NCBI GenBank assembly: GCA_035464115.1
Contig: DATHSN010000131.1
Location: forward strand, 1-9,142
Direction: 5' to 3'
DNA from: DATHSN01 sp035464115
GTDB taxonomy: Bacteria > Actinomycetota > Acidimicrobiia > Acidimicrobiales > SKKL01
Length of the DNA: 9,142 bases
Made by a program: the position numbers and the translations under genes. The notes under the pieces were generated by a model that saw only the letters and a list, made by a program, of their open reading frames with translations, had not been told where the DNA came from and did no database searches. Below are positions 1-6,662 of the stretch, piece by piece; positions within the stretch are counted from its first letter, which is position 1, and each line of letters starts with the position of its first letter.

Positions 1-78
1 GGGACCACGCCCCGCCTCACGATCACCTGGCACGCCGTCCGTCCACGGCCCGACGGCCCGTGGGAGCTCTGGTTCTGA
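1..78 (+). CDS. C-terminal end of an unidentified protein (5' truncated by window edge)
   Basis: Frame 1 is open from the first base to a TGA at 76-78 and gives 25 residues ending in ITWHAVRPRPDGPWELWF. The mix of aromatic and charged residues looks more like a real protein end than random GC-rich translation. A small GC hairpin follows 20 bases after the stop, which would fit the end of a transcription unit. I do not recognise the family, and 25 residues are too few to assign one. The stretch could also be non-coding DNA that happens to lack a stop. Confidence 0.4.
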   Translation, partial: GTTPRLTITWHAVRPRPDGPWELWF

Positions 79-98
79 CCTCGCTCGACGCGGCCGGA

Positions 99-113
99 CG
101 GGCGGAGCGCCCG
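99..113 (+). terminator. Small GC hairpin after the left-edge reading frame
   Basis: CGGGCG (99-104) and CGCCCG (108-113) form a perfect 6-bp stem around a 3-base loop, 20 bases after the stop at 76-78. No T tract follows, so this is only a possible terminator. In DNA this GC-rich, short stems also occur by chance. Confidence 0.25.
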
Positions 114-182
114 AATCCTCATCGGCGGAGCCGCGAGGTCGATCGTTCCCTCGCCGAGCGCCCACCACGGGGTGCCGGGAGC

Positions 183-188
183 GGAAGG
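183..188 (+). promoter_or_regulatory. Shine-Dalgarno site that decides the chemoreceptor start
   Basis: GGAAGG lies 10 bases before the ATG at 199. It supports that ATG over the in-frame GTG at 172, which has no comparable site upstream. Confidence 0.55.
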
Positions 189-198
189 TCGGGCGGAG

Positions 199-1974
199 AT
201 GGCGAGGGTGCAGACACGATCGATCGGGGCGCGCGTCGTCCTCGTGACCGTGGCGGTGGCGGCCCTGGCCGTCGTCGCCGGCGTGGTCACCAACCTGGTG
301 GTGTCGGGCCAGCTGGCCGACGCCGCCCAGGAGCGCGAGCTCGACGCCACCATGGACAACCTGCGTGCGGCCATCGACGCCGAGGGCGCCCAGGGCGAGA
401 TGATGGCCCAGCTGGTGGCCGGCGACCCGCGTGTCGGGACCCTCGTCGCCGCCGGCGACACCCAGGGCCTGCTCGACGCCTACCTGCCGTCGTGGGCGGC
501 GATGCTCGAGGTGAAGTCGGTGTCGCAGTTCCAGTTCCACCTGCCCCCGGCCATGTCCCTCGCCCGGGTGCACATGCCCGACAAGTTCGGCGACGACCTG
601 TCGTCGTTCCGTGAGACGGTCGTCGCCACCAACACCACCCAGACCCGCTCGATCGGCCTCGAGCACGGCGTCGGCGGGCTCGGCATCCGCGCCGTCGTGC
701 CCGTGTTCGACGCGGGGGAGCACGTCGGCTCGGTCGAGTTCGGCATGTCGTTCGGCCAGGAGTTCTTCGACTCGTTCCGCGAGTCCTTCGGCGCCGACGT
801 CGCCTTCTACCTGCCCTCCGACGAAGGTGGGTTCGAGCAGTTCGCCTCGACCCTGGGCGACACCCGGTTCGTCGACGACGCCGCCCTGGCCGAGGTGCTC
901 GCCGGCGAGTCCCGCCAGGTCGTGACCGACAACGCCGGGGCCGAGACGGCTGCGCTGTTCGAGCCGATCGAGGACTACGTCGGTCGACCGATCGGCGTGG
1001 TGATGGCCGCGGTCGACGTCGGCGAGCTGACCGGGCTGCGCACCGACGCCCGCAACATCGCCATCGTCGCCGGCCTGGTCGTGCTGGCCCTCGGCGCCGG
1101 CCTCGCCGTGCTCGTCTCTCGTCGCATCGGCCGCTCGGTCGAGGCGGGCACCGCCAAGCTGCGCTCCTCGTCGGGCGAGCTGGTCACCGTGAGCGACGCG
1201 CTCGCCGCCACCGCCCACCGCACCGAGGGTCAGGCCCACGACGTGTCGGAGGCATCCGAGCAGGTGGCCCACGCGGTCAACACCGTGGCCGCCGCCGTCG
1301 AGGAGATGCAGGCGGCCGTCCGCGAGATCGCCCAGAACGCCCACGAGGCGAACTCGGTGACCGAGACCGCGGTGGAGACCGCCGGACGGGCCAGCCAGAC
1401 GGTGGGTGACCTGGGTGAGGCCTCGGCCCGCATCGGGACGATCATCGAGACGATCACCGCCATCGCCGAGCAGACGAACCTGCTGGCCCTCAACGCCACC
1501 ATCGAGGCCGCCCGCGCCGGCGACGCCGGCAAGGGGTTCGCGGTGGTGGCCGGCGAGGTCAAGCAGCTGGCGACCCAGACCGCCGAGGCCACGAGCCAGA
1601 TCTCGCTGATGGTGAGCGAGATCCAGGGTGGCACCGCCTCGGCGGTCGAGGCCATCGACGAGATCGGCCTGGTGGTCGGCCGCATCGCCGAGTTCGGCTC
1701 GGCCATCGCCGCCGCGGTCGAGGAGCAGACCGCCACCGTGGCCGAGATCTCCCACAGCCTGCAGGACGCGGCGAGCCAGGAGCAGAGCATCTCGGTCCAC
1801 ATCGGCGAGGTGGCCGCCGCGGCGGGCGCCACGTCGGAGGCGGTGCGCAGCACCCAGGCCACCGCCTCGGCGCTCACCGACCTGGCGGCCGAGCTCGAAG
1901 ACCTGGTGCGGGGCAGCCACGGCGGCCCCGCACCGTCCAACACCGACGCCGGCCGTCAGCCCGCCGGCGTGTGA
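199..1974 (+). CDS. Methyl-accepting chemotaxis protein with dCache_3-like sensor
   Basis: This is a membrane chemoreceptor that would bind a ligand outside the cell and control CheA/CheW. It has 591 residues from the ATG at 199. An N-terminal membrane helix spans about 12-36. An extracellular sensor spans about 37-283 and carries the FQFHLPPAMSLARVHMPDKF and FGDDLSSFRETVV stretches typical of dCache_3 (PF14827) domains. A second membrane helix spans about 286-307. The cytoplasmic signalling domain runs from about 310 to 572. Its hairpin tip (about 423-457) contains EQTNLLALNATIEAARAG and GKGFAVVAGEVKQLA. Possible methylation segments are AAAVEEMQAAV (364-374) and AAVEEQTATV (505-514). Two things are odd: I see no HAMP domain after the second membrane helix, and the C-terminus has no CheR/CheB-tethering pentapeptide. 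The gene appears to stand alone, and no other chemotaxis gene is in the window. The ligand cannot be predicted; the family assignment is very secure. Confidence 0.95.
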   Translation: MARVQTRSIGARVVLVTVAVAALAVVAGVVTNLVVSGQLADAAQERELDATMDNLRAAIDAEGAQGEMMAQLVAGDPRVGTLVAAGDTQGLLDAYLPSWAAMLEVKSVSQFQFHLPPAMSLARVHMPDKFGDDLSSFRETVVATNTTQTRSIGLEHGVGGLGIRAVVPVFDAGEHVGSVEFGMSFGQEFFDSFRESFGADVAFYLPSDEGGFEQFASTLGDTRFVDDAALAEVLAGESRQVVTDNAGAETAALFEPIEDYVGRPIGVVMAAVDVGELTGLRTDARNIAIVAGLVVLALGAGLAVLVSRRIGRSVEAGTAKLRSSSGELVTVSDALAATAHRTEGQAHDVSEASEQVAHAVNTVAAAVEEMQAAVREIAQNAHEANSVTETAVETAGRASQTVGDLGEASARIGTIIETITAIAEQTNLLALNATIEAARAGDAGKGFAVVAGEVKQLATQTAEATSQISLMVSEIQGGTASAVEAIDEIGLVVGRIAEFGSAIAAAVEEQTATVAEISHSLQDAASQEQSISVHIGEVAAAAGATSEAVRSTQATASALTDLAAELEDLVRGSHGGPAPSNTDAGRQPAGV

Positions 1975-1978
1975 CCGA

Positions 1979-2019
1979 CGTGGGGTGGCCGTGCGCGTGC
2001 GGGCGGCGGCCACCCCACG
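1979..2019. terminator. Strong inverted repeat between convergent genes, likely bidirectional terminator
   Basis: The arms CGTGGGGTGGCC (1979-1990) and GGCCACCCCACG (2008-2019) are perfectly complementary over 12 bp around a 17-base loop. The repeat begins 4 bases after the chemoreceptor stop and lies 84 bases beyond the stop of the response regulator coming from the other side. No T tract is present, which is common for actinobacterial terminators. The position between converging genes suggests it serves both directions. The remaining bases, 2020-2103, show no gene. Confidence 0.65.
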
Positions 2020-2103
2020 GCGTGATCGGCGCCCTCCCCGTTCGTGCGTAGCCGAGCCACCTCGACGGTCGGCGGCCGGCGCGAGGAGGCGGGCGAGTGA
2101 CCC

Positions 2104-2592
2104 TCAGCGGTCGCCGCGGTCGCGGAGCGAGCCGATGAGGCGCTGGGCGTCGAGGTGGCGGACGTAGGGCAGCGGGTCGAGCCCGGCGGCGAGCACGTAG
2201 TCGGTGAGCTGGTTTCGCACCACGGCGACGAGCGCGTCGTGGCCCCACGGCTTGGCCACGAAGTGGTCGAGCCCCGCCTCGTTCACGGCCCGCACGGTGT
2301 CGGCCAGATCGGCCTGCCCGGTGACGAGCACCCGGCGGGCGCTGGCGGTGGCGGGGTCGTGGGCCAGCTCGACCAGCAGGTCGACCCCTGTCTCGCCCGG
2401 GAGGCGGTGGTCGGCCAGCACGAGAGCGAGGAGGTCGCCGTCGTCGACGACCTCGGCGATGGCGCTGCGGGCGTCGGCCGCGTCGTCGGCCGTCTCGATG
2501 CGGCACCACGCCGCGAAGGGCTCGAGGTCGCGCCGGATGGCCTCGAGGACCTCCGGCTCGTCGTCGACGCACACGATGGTGAGCTCGTTCAC
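2104..2592 (-). CDS. Stand-alone response regulator (receiver domain only)
   Basis: This protein would accept a phosphoryl group from the kinase encoded immediately upstream. It has 162 residues. The receiver domain fills about 4-125: acidic pair D10-D11, phosphoacceptor D61 in VLADHRLPGETG, switch threonine T91, and K114-P115 in VAKPWG. All key residues are intact. The last 35-40 residues (QLTDYVLAAGLDPLPYVRHL and following) form a short tail that contains no DNA-binding, cyclic-di-GMP or other output domain I recognise. The start is a GTG (2590-2592) overlapping the kinase TGA as GTGA, with AAGGGG 10 bases upstream. Output is probably by protein-protein contact or as part of a phosphorelay. 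A target is not visible here. Confidence 0.92.
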   Translation of the reverse strand: MNELTIVCVDDEPEVLEAIRRDLEPFAAWCRIETADDAADARSAIAEVVDDGDLLALVLADHRLPGETGVDLLVELAHDPATASARRVLVTGQADLADTVRAVNEAGLDHFVAKPWGHDALVAVVRNQLTDYVLAAGLDPLPYVRHLDAQRLIGSLRDRGDR

Positions 2593-4553
2593 GTTGGTGG
2601 ATCCCCTTGCTGGGTGACGGGCACGCGGACCTCGAAGGTGGTGCGGCCCGGCTCGGACTCGAACCCGATGGTGCCGCCGAGCGACTCGACCACCCGCCGG
2701 CTGAGGACCAGGCCGAGACCGAGGCCGAACTCGACCCGGCCCGATTTCGTGGTGAACCGGGGCTCGAAGATGCGGTGGCGGTGCTCGGCCGGGATGCCCG
2801 CGCCCGAGTCGGTGATCCGCACCACGACCTCGTCGCCGTCGGCCGAGGCCACGACCTCGACGGCGATGCGGCGGTGCTCGGCGCCCTCGAGGGCGTCGAG
2901 CGCGTTGGCGAGCAGGTTGGTCCAGAGCCGCTCGAGCTCGCCGGGCGGGGCCAGGACGGTGGGGGCGGGCGCGTAGCGACGGTCGACCTCGACGTCGTGC
3001 AACCGGTGCGACAGCAGCTGGATGCTGTCGTCGACCGACACGGCCACGTCGACCGGTTCGAGCGGGGCGTCGCCACCGGCGTCGTCGCGGGCGTGGACCC
3101 GCATGGTGCGCACCAGCGCGGCGATGCGAGATCCCGCCGAGCGCTGGTCGCGCAGCGCCGTGCCGAGCTGGTGGAGCCGCTCCACCCGGGCGATGGCGGC
3201 GTCGCCCTCGCCGGCCAGACGGCGGGCGGCGGCGGGGTCGACGATGCCGGCCCGCACCAGGCGGTCGGCCAGGCGTCGGTCGCCCAGCACCTCGGTGAGC
3301 TCGCCCCGTCGGGCCCGCAGCTCGGCGGTGCCGACCGGCTCGGCGTCGAGCGCGGTGGTGACGGCGGCGACGGCGGCGGGGTCGTCACCGAGCACGGCGA
3401 CCACGTCGGCCGCCACGTGGTCGACCGCCCGGCTGAGCGCGGCGATGGGGTTGTTGAGCTCGTGGGCGATGCCGGCCGCGAGCTCGCCGAGGGTGGCCAT
3501 GCGGGTGGCGTCGACCAGCTGCTCCTGGGCCGCCTCGAGGGCGGCGAGGGCGGCGGCCAGCTCGTCGCGCTCGGCGGCGAGCGACCGGTTCAGGCGGTCG
3601 ACCTCCAGCTGGAGCTCGTCGGCGCGACGGTGGCGGCGGGCGAGCGAGCGCAGCAGCACGCGGGTGAACAGCGACCCGACGGCGGGGTCGTCGAGGGCCA
3701 CGTCGAGCTGGGCGAGGGTGAGGGGGATGGCTCGCACCCGGGTGACGGCCCGGCACGACAGGAACGCCGGCTCGCGCTGGGTGAGCGACAGCACCCCGAG
3801 CACCGGGCCGGTGGTGGCCTCGTGCAGCAGCACGTCGCCGTGGGGTGCCCGGTGGGTGAGCGCCACCACGCCGTCGACCACCAGGTAGACGCCACCGACG
3901 TGCTCGCCCTCCTCGACGAGCACCGCGCCGGGCTCGACGACGAGGCGCGGCGGGTGCCCGAGGGCCCGGTCGACGGCGGTGACCAGCAGCGCCTCGAGCT
4001 CCTCGGTGGGCATCTCGTCGCCCAGCAGGAAGTGCCCGGCGGTGCCGGGGTCGAGGTGCGGTCGATCGTGCGCCGAGCGCAGCGCCTGGCGGGCCCGGTC
4101 GGCCTCGACGGCGACGGCCCAGAGCGGGTCGTCGTCGGGGGCCTCGGACTCGATGAGGTGGCGGGCGATCAGCCGACCGAGGGTGGTGCGCAACACGTCG
4201 GGGTCCCAGGGCCGGGTGAACATGGCGTGCACCGCGAACGCCTCGAGGGCGGGATCGAGCGCGGGCAGCGACGGCCGGTCGGTGACGAGCACCAGGCTGG
4301 TGGCCGCCAGCTGGGGTCGGCGGCGGAGGGCGACCAGGGTCTCGCTGGCGTCGGTGTCGGGGAGGTCGTCGTCGACCACGGCGAGGGGCACCGGTCGGCC
4401 CGCCGCCACCGCGGCGTCGGCCGCGGCGAGCGCGCCGTCGTGGTCGGCGACCGCCAGCACCTCGAGCACGGGTGCGGCCCAGGTGGTGATCGCCGCCACG
4501 AGCGCCGAGTCGGTGGCGGTCGCCACGACGATGGCCGGGGTGGAGGGGCTCAC
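2589..4553 (-). CDS. Soluble hybrid sensor histidine kinase: degenerate receiver, cNMP-binding-like domain, HisKA, HATPase
   Basis: This is a cytoplasmic sensor kinase of 654 residues with no membrane segment or signal peptide. The domains in order are: a receiver-like domain (about 5-135) that keeps D61 but lacks the N-terminal acidic pair and has R114 in place of the conserved lysine; a Crp-type cyclic-nucleotide-binding fold (about 200-300, with VYLVVDGVVAL); a coiled coil (about 308-350); the H-box GELAAGIAHELNNPI with H364; a helical insertion of roughly 85 residues; the second dimerisation helix (about 474-490); and a HATPase domain with N-box NLLANALDAL (N550), DSGAGIP (582-588), FEPRFTTK (597-603) and GLGLGL (610-615). 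The catalytic motifs are complete. The start is a GTG whose first bases overlap the transporter stop as GTGA. I see no strong ribosome site, so translation probably depends on coupling. The GTG was chosen because the open frame further upstream runs antisense to or out of frame with better-supported genes. Its partner is the response regulator downstream. Confidence 0.92.
   Translation of the reverse strand: MSPSTPAIVVATATDSALVAAITTWAAPVLEVLAVADHDGALAAADAAVAAGRPVPLAVVDDDLPDTDASETLVALRRRPQLAATSLVLVTDRPSLPALDPALEAFAVHAMFTRPWDPDVLRTTLGRLIARHLIESEAPDDDPLWAVAVEADRARQALRSAHDRPHLDPGTAGHFLLGDEMPTEELEALLVTAVDRALGHPPRLVVEPGAVLVEEGEHVGGVYLVVDGVVALTHRAPHGDVLLHEATTGPVLGVLSLTQREPAFLSCRAVTRVRAIPLTLAQLDVALDDPAVGSLFTRVLLRSLARRHRRADELQLEVDRLNRSLAAERDELAAALAALEAAQEQLVDATRMATLGELAAGIAHELNNPIAALSRAVDHVAADVVAVLGDDPAAVAAVTTALDAEPVGTAELRARRGELTEVLGDRRLADRLVRAGIVDPAAARRLAGEGDAAIARVERLHQLGTALRDQRSAGSRIAALVRTMRVHARDDAGGDAPLEPVDVAVSVDDSIQLLSHRLHDVEVDRRYAPAPTVLAPPGELERLWTNLLANALDALEGAEHRRIAVEVVASADGDEVVVRITDSGAGIPAEHRHRIFEPRFTTKSGRVEFGLGLGLVLSRRVVESLGGTIGFESEPGRTTFEVRVPVTQQGDPPT
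2603..2608 (-). promoter_or_regulatory. Shine-Dalgarno site of the response regulator gene
   Basis: On the minus strand AAGGGG lies 10 bases before the GTG at 2590-2592, inside the end of the kinase gene. It supports GTG as the start and suggests that the regulator can be translated with its own initiation as well as by coupling. Confidence 0.5.
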
Positions 4554-5986
4554 GACGGGACCAGACCGACGGCGTCCCACAGCAGGGGCATGACGACCAC
4601 GAGGAGGACGCCGCCCACGAGCCCGACCACGATGCCGGTGGTGGCGAGGTGGCGGGTGGACACCATGCCCGTGCTGTAGGCGATGGCGTTGGGGGGTGTG
4701 CTCACCGGCAGGGCCATGGCGAGCGAGCACGCCACCGCGATGACCACGCCGATGAGCAGCGGGGCGGCGTCGATGGTGCCCGACACCGCCAGGCTCAGCC
4801 CGATGGGGATCAACAGGTTGGCGGTGGCGCTGTTCGAGATGAGGGTGGACAAGGTGAGCGCGAACGCGGCGAGCCCGGCGAGCAGGGCGAGGGTGGGGAG
4901 GTCGCCCCACTCGACGAGCCCGATGAGCCAGGTGTCGAACCCGGTGGCGGCCACACCGGTGCCGAGGGCGAGGCCGCCGGCGACGAGCCACAGCACGTGC
5001 CAGTTGATGGCCTTGAGGTCGTCGACGCCGAACAGGCCGGTGGCCATGAGCACCACGACCGGCAGGAAGCCGACGATGGTCGACGGCACCCCGTGGAGCG
5101 GCTCGGTGAGCCACAGCGCGATGGTGGCCGCGAACGTGGCGTAGAGGATCAGCGCCGGTCGGGACCGGTCGAACCGGCCCTCGATGGTGAGCTCGATGGT
5201 CTCCGCCCGGGGCGGGTGGAAGCGCAGCAGGGCGAACCACGCGACCGCCAGCACCACCAGCGCGAGGGGCACCGCGAGGGCCATCCACTCGAGGAAGGTG
5301 ACGCCGTCGCCCACCGAGTTGAGCTGGCCGAGGGCGATGGCGTTGGGCGGGGTGCCGACCGGCGTGCCGATGCCGCCGACGTTGGCGGCGACGGGGACGG
5401 CGAGGATCACGCCGACCCGCAGGGGATCGTCGGCATCGAGCCCCGCCACCAGCGGCAGGACCACCGCGATCATCGCCGCGGTGGTCGCGGTGTTCGACGT
5501 GAACATCGAGAGGATGGCGGTGATCGTCATGACCCCGGCCAGCACGGCGGCGGGCCGGGTGCCGAACGGCCGCAGGAGCACCCGGGCCAGGTTGCGGTCG
5601 AGCCCGTAGCGCGCCGCCAGGTCGGCCAGCACGAACCCGCCGAGGAAGAGCATGAGGATGGGGTCGGCGAGCGCCGCGTAGAACGTGGCGAAGCCGGGTG
5701 CCTCGTAGCCCTCGGGCAGCGAGAGGATGGCCTCGTCGCTGATGAGGACGATCTGCGCCCCGATGATGAGCGCGGCGGTGGCGTGCAGGGGGATGGCCTC
5801 GGTGACCCAGAGCACCACCGCGGCGAGGAACACCGAGAACAGGCGGTGGCCCTCGGGTGACAGGTCGTCGAAGGTGACGAACCAGGGAACCGCCGCGACC
5901 ACGACCGCGACGGCGAGGCTGATGAGGCGCCGGCGGTCGACCTCCCGCCGCGGCCGTCGTCGGGTGGACTCGGGGGGGCGGGGCAC
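4550..5986 (-). CDS. DASS/SLC13-family anion (dicarboxylate) transporter
   Basis: This is an inner-membrane transporter of the divalent anion:sodium symporter family. Members carry C4-dicarboxylates, citrate or sulfate, usually with sodium. From the GTG at 5986 it has 478 residues, normal for the family, with a basic N-terminus (about 1-20) and many hydrophobic helices. The two inverted-repeat halves each carry the family signatures: SNTAT (164-168) with GTPPNAIA (211-218), and SNSAT (384-388) with STPPNAIA (429-436). These correspond to the sodium and substrate carboxylate sites of the family. An in-frame ATG at 6052 would add 22 residues. I prefer the GTG because the extra residues look non-conserved and that start would overlap the divergent gene's start. 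It is the first gene of the minus-strand operon, and its TGA overlaps the kinase GTG. The family is secure, but the actual substrate cannot be told. Confidence 0.93.
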   Translation of the reverse strand: MPRPPESTRRRPRREVDRRRLISLAVAVVVAAVPWFVTFDDLSPEGHRLFSVFLAAVVLWVTEAIPLHATAALIIGAQIVLISDEAILSLPEGYEAPGFATFYAALADPILMLFLGGFVLADLAARYGLDRNLARVLLRPFGTRPAAVLAGVMTITAILSMFTSNTATTAAMIAVVLPLVAGLDADDPLRVGVILAVPVAANVGGIGTPVGTPPNAIALGQLNSVGDGVTFLEWMALAVPLALVVLAVAWFALLRFHPPRAETIELTIEGRFDRSRPALILYATFAATIALWLTEPLHGVPSTIVGFLPVVVLMATGLFGVDDLKAINWHVLWLVAGGLALGTGVAATGFDTWLIGLVEWGDLPTLALLAGLAAFALTLSTLISNSATANLLIPIGLSLAVSGTIDAAPLLIGVVIAVACSLAMALPVSTPPNAIAYSTGMVSTRHLATTGIVVGLVGGVLLVVVMPLLWDAVGLVPS

Positions 5987-5992
5987 GCGGCC

Positions 5993-5998
5993 ATGGTA
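5993..5998 (-). promoter_or_regulatory. Possible -10 element for a leaderless transporter transcript
   Basis: On the minus strand TACCAT fits the actinobacterial TANNNT -10 pattern. It ends 6 bases before the GTG of the transporter gene, so transcription could begin at the start codon itself. No convincing -35 is visible. A six-base match like this can occur by chance. The rest of the 64-bp divergent gap (5987-6050) must also hold the promoter of the plus-strand genes, for which I could pick no clear hexamers. Confidence 0.25.
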
Positions 5999-6038
5999 GG
6001 AGTCGTCGGTTGCCGCACCGTGAACGCCGCTCGGGTGC

Positions 6039-6043
6039 GAGGA
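6039..6043 (+). promoter_or_regulatory. Shine-Dalgarno site of the MocA-like gene
   Basis: GAGGA lies 7 bases before the ATG at 6051 and supports that start. The ATG at 6043 is in another frame. Confidence 0.5.
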
Positions 6044-6050
6044 TGCGGCC

Positions 6051-6662
6051 ATGGGCCACCCCGCCGCCGACGACCCGGGTCTGGGGGATCTCGACGCGAG
6101 CGCCGCTGAGCGGGTGGTGGCGGTGGTGCTCGCGGCGGGCGCGGGCAGCCGCTACGTCGACGACCACCACAAGCTGCGGGCCGATGTGCGGGGGACCGCC
6201 GTGGTCACCCGGGCGGTCGCCGCCGCCGTGGCGGCGGGGCTCGAGGTGGTGGTCGTGGTGGGCGCGGCCGACGTCGCCGACCTGCTGCCCCCGGGCGTCG
6301 AGGTGGTGCGCAACCCGCGGTGGGACGAGGGTCAGGCCACGTCGCTCGCGGTCGGGATCGAGGCGGCCCGCGGGCGGGGCGCCACCGCCGTGGTGGTCGG
6401 CCTCGGCGACCAACCCTTCGTCCCCGCCGAGGCGTGGTCGGCCGTGGCGGCGAGCCCGGCGCCGCTCGCGGTGGCCACCTTCGACGGCGAGCGCCGCCCG
6501 CCGGTGCGCATCCACCGGTCGCTGTGGGACGCGCTGCCCACCGAGGGCGACGACGGCGCCCGGGTCCTCATGCGCCGGAGTCCCGAGCTCGTCTCCGAGG
6601 TACCGTGCTCCGGAGAACCAGCCGACATCGACACCGTGGAGGACCTCCGCCGATGGAACTGA
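6051..6662 (+). CDS. MocA-like nucleotidyltransferase (probable molybdenum cofactor cytidylyltransferase)
   Basis: Members of this family join CTP or GTP to molybdopterin. The cytidylyl form (MocA) makes the MCD cofactor used by molybdenum hydroxylases of the xanthine oxidase and CO dehydrogenase type. The 203-residue protein has the usual length and order: VVLAAGAGSRY (25-35) with K41 as the nucleotide-binding loop, NPRWDEGQATSLAVGI (88-103), the metal-binding GDQP (119-122, D120), RPPVRIHRSLW (149-159) and DIDTVEDL (192-199). The GQATSL stretch and the CoxG gene directly downstream favour MocA over MobA, whose product serves a different enzyme class. The first 20 residues precede the conserved core and may be disordered. 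The gene overlaps coxG by 10 bases. A sugar- or phosphate-nucleotidyltransferase role is possible but less likely. Confidence 0.85.
   Translation: MGHPAADDPGLGDLDASAAERVVAVVLAAGAGSRYVDDHHKLRADVRGTAVVTRAVAAAVAAGLEVVVVVGAADVADLLPPGVEVVRNPRWDEGQATSLAVGIEAARGRGATAVVVGLGDQPFVPAEAWSAVAASPAPLAVATFDGERRPPVRIHRSLWDALPTEGDDGARVLMRRSPELVSEVPCSGEPADIDTVEDLRRWN
6638..6642 (+). promoter_or_regulatory. Shine-Dalgarno site of the CoxG-like gene
   Basis: GGAGG lies 10 bases before the ATG at 6653, within the end of the MocA-like gene. It fixes the start and implies strong initiation despite the gene overlap. Confidence 0.6.

Noticed and set aside
172..198. Nine extra codons from a GTG at 172 for the chemoreceptor
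   Set aside because: No good ribosome site precedes the GTG, while GGAAGG is well placed for the ATG at 199. The first membrane helix is complete from 199.
60..614. A 184-codon plus-strand frame over the start of the chemoreceptor
   Set aside because: It is almost all Arg, Gly and Pro and overlaps the sensor domain of the chemoreceptor in another frame.
2607..4679. A 690-codon open frame on the plus strand opposite the kinase gene
   Set aside because: It is antisense to a kinase with complete catalytic motifs. Its translation is dominated by Gly, Val, Arg and Asp repeats with no recognisable domain, as expected for the reverse of a GC-rich coding frame.
4554..6515. Upstream extension of the kinase frame, making a 1308-residue protein
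   Set aside because: The extension is antisense to the MocA-like gene and out of frame with the transporter gene. It is rich in Arg, Gly, His and Pro without any domain. The GTG at 4553 begins the recognisable sequence.
6638..6648. GGAGGACCTCC palindrome at the coxG ribosome site as a possible regulatory hairpin
   Set aside because: The two arms are separated by a single base, so no RNA hairpin can form, and an 11-base symmetry here is probably chance.
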